15,337 nt of DNA from Paracoccaceae bacterium. GTDB lineage: Bacteria > Pseudomonadota > Alphaproteobacteria > Rhodobacterales > Rhodobacteraceae. The stretch's first letter is position 1, and every line of letters starts with the position of its first letter. The stretch covers positions 1 to 15,337 of the forward strand of contig JAAUPC010000040.1 of NCBI GenBank assembly GCA_012036325.1, given 5' to 3'. Below the pieces are notes generated by a model. That model was not told the DNA's origin, searched no databases, and saw nothing but the letters and a program-made list of their open reading frames with translations. The position numbers and the translations under genes are program-made. Positions 14,817 to 15,337 of the stretch are shown here, piece by piece.

Positions 14817-15337
14817 GCTTTCAGCTTGGCGACTTCTTCTGCGCTTGCACCCGGCACCGCAGCAAGGCGCGGCAGGAGGTGCCACCGCAATTGCGGGGGC
14901 TGATGCCGGCGGCATAGCGCTTGTGGGCATTGCCGCCGATGGGCCGATACTTCCTGCGACGTACCACCAAGCCACGGCGGCGATCGCCACGATGCCTGCG
15001 CCGAGAAGAGACCAGGCAAGCCAGGCCGGGGCGGTGGGTGGTGCCTTGCCCTGGCTGAACTCGCTGTCCTGCACGGCGGTGCGGACATGTTTCAGGGAAA
15101 TGGTGTGCGTACTTTCTGCAAACGCCGCGAGCAGGGCCTTGTCGGCAACGATGTTGACGCGCCGCGTAAGCCCGCCGCTCGCCTTCGCTATGTAAGTGAT
15201 TACTCTCTTCGAGAACAGAGCTGGGCCACGGTACCCTGCAGCATGTAGGCGAAAGGCCAGGTATGCTCCCACCTCTTCTGCCGAGAGCGGCGACAGATAG
15301 AAGCTGTGGGTGATGCGCTCGCGCAGTTGCCGGATGC
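14740..15337 (-). CDS. GspA/ExeA-like AAA ATPase, C-terminal part, frameshifted
   Basis: Read from the window edge, the frame gives IRQLRERITHSFYLSPLSAE, then EVGAYLAFRLHAAGYRG and KASGGLTRRVNIVADKALLA, the C-terminal lid of ExeA/GspA/MshM-type ATPases that help assemble type II secretion or MSHA-like pili. A transmembrane helix follows (LAWSLLGAGIVAIAAVAWWY), then an Ala/Pro-rich linker. A one-base shift at about 14864-14872 moves the continuation into another frame, which reads as a coiled coil (AEEVAKLKAQVEQLTARASG, AEERLKTAEERAKV). The protein is cut at about 14740 where SWIM sequence begins on the other strand. This family is typical of beta/gammaproteobacteria, unlike the centre of the window. 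Confidence 0.75.

Noticed and set aside
1..15337. CRISPR arrays, tRNA/rRNA genes, transposases, phage genes
   Set aside because: No spaced direct repeats of CRISPR type, no recognisable RNA gene and no transposase or integrase motif were seen on either strand.

Overview
The window is GC-rich and tightly packed. Gene content and protein style (LysE, EamA and APC transporters, a SWIM-domain protein of the kind found near MoxR/vWA genes, a BTAD/TPR regulator) point to an alphaproteobacterium, most likely Rhodobacterales-like; this is judged by eye, not by a search. Both ends look foreign to the middle. Positions 1 to about 235 encode part of a sugar-dehydrogenase-like protein of a type common in planctomycetes and relatives. 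Positions about 14740-15337 encode part of a GspA/ExeA-type ATPase of the kind found in beta/gammaproteobacteria. Each joins mid-gene to a truncated gene (DUF1028 on the left, SWIM on the right), so the window may be a chimeric assembly or contain real recombination joins.

Layout, left to right: dehydrogenase fragment (-), DUF1028 C-terminus (+), a perfect 11-bp-arm palindrome, a frameshifted FAD monooxygenase (+), a hairpin between convergent genes, then the main locus at about 1988-12482. The main locus holds a histidine-decarboxylase-type PLP enzyme (-) behind a small exported cysteine protein (-). Divergent from these are a 63-residue Trp/Pro-patterned peptide, a LysE exporter, an APC permease, an EamA transporter and a SARP-like BTAD/TPR regulator (+). 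Next come an orphan 127-residue protein (-), a YcaO cyclodehydratase-like enzyme (+) and an animal-type heme peroxidase (+). After it are a truncated SulP transporter (-), a gene-poor stretch, and the truncated SWIM protein.

The main locus appears to be one regulated system. Both of its divergent intergenic regions (3547-3800 and 9605-9739) carry nearly the same 17-bp element, identical at 15 of 17 positions. It is built of heptamers repeated every 11 bp, the architecture known for SARP-family operators, and a SARP/BTAD-type regulator is encoded between the two. The best inference is a coordinately controlled biosynthesis and export locus: YcaO plus a candidate precursor peptide, with a PLP decarboxylase, a heme peroxidase and three transporters. 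No E1-like, ocin-ThiF or TfuA partner is visible, and the product is unknown.

Several genes are interrupted by single-base indels in short G/C runs (monooxygenase, APC permease, YcaO, GspA-like), and one by an in-frame TGA (the regulator). The indels look more like sequencing error than decay, but raw reads are needed to decide.
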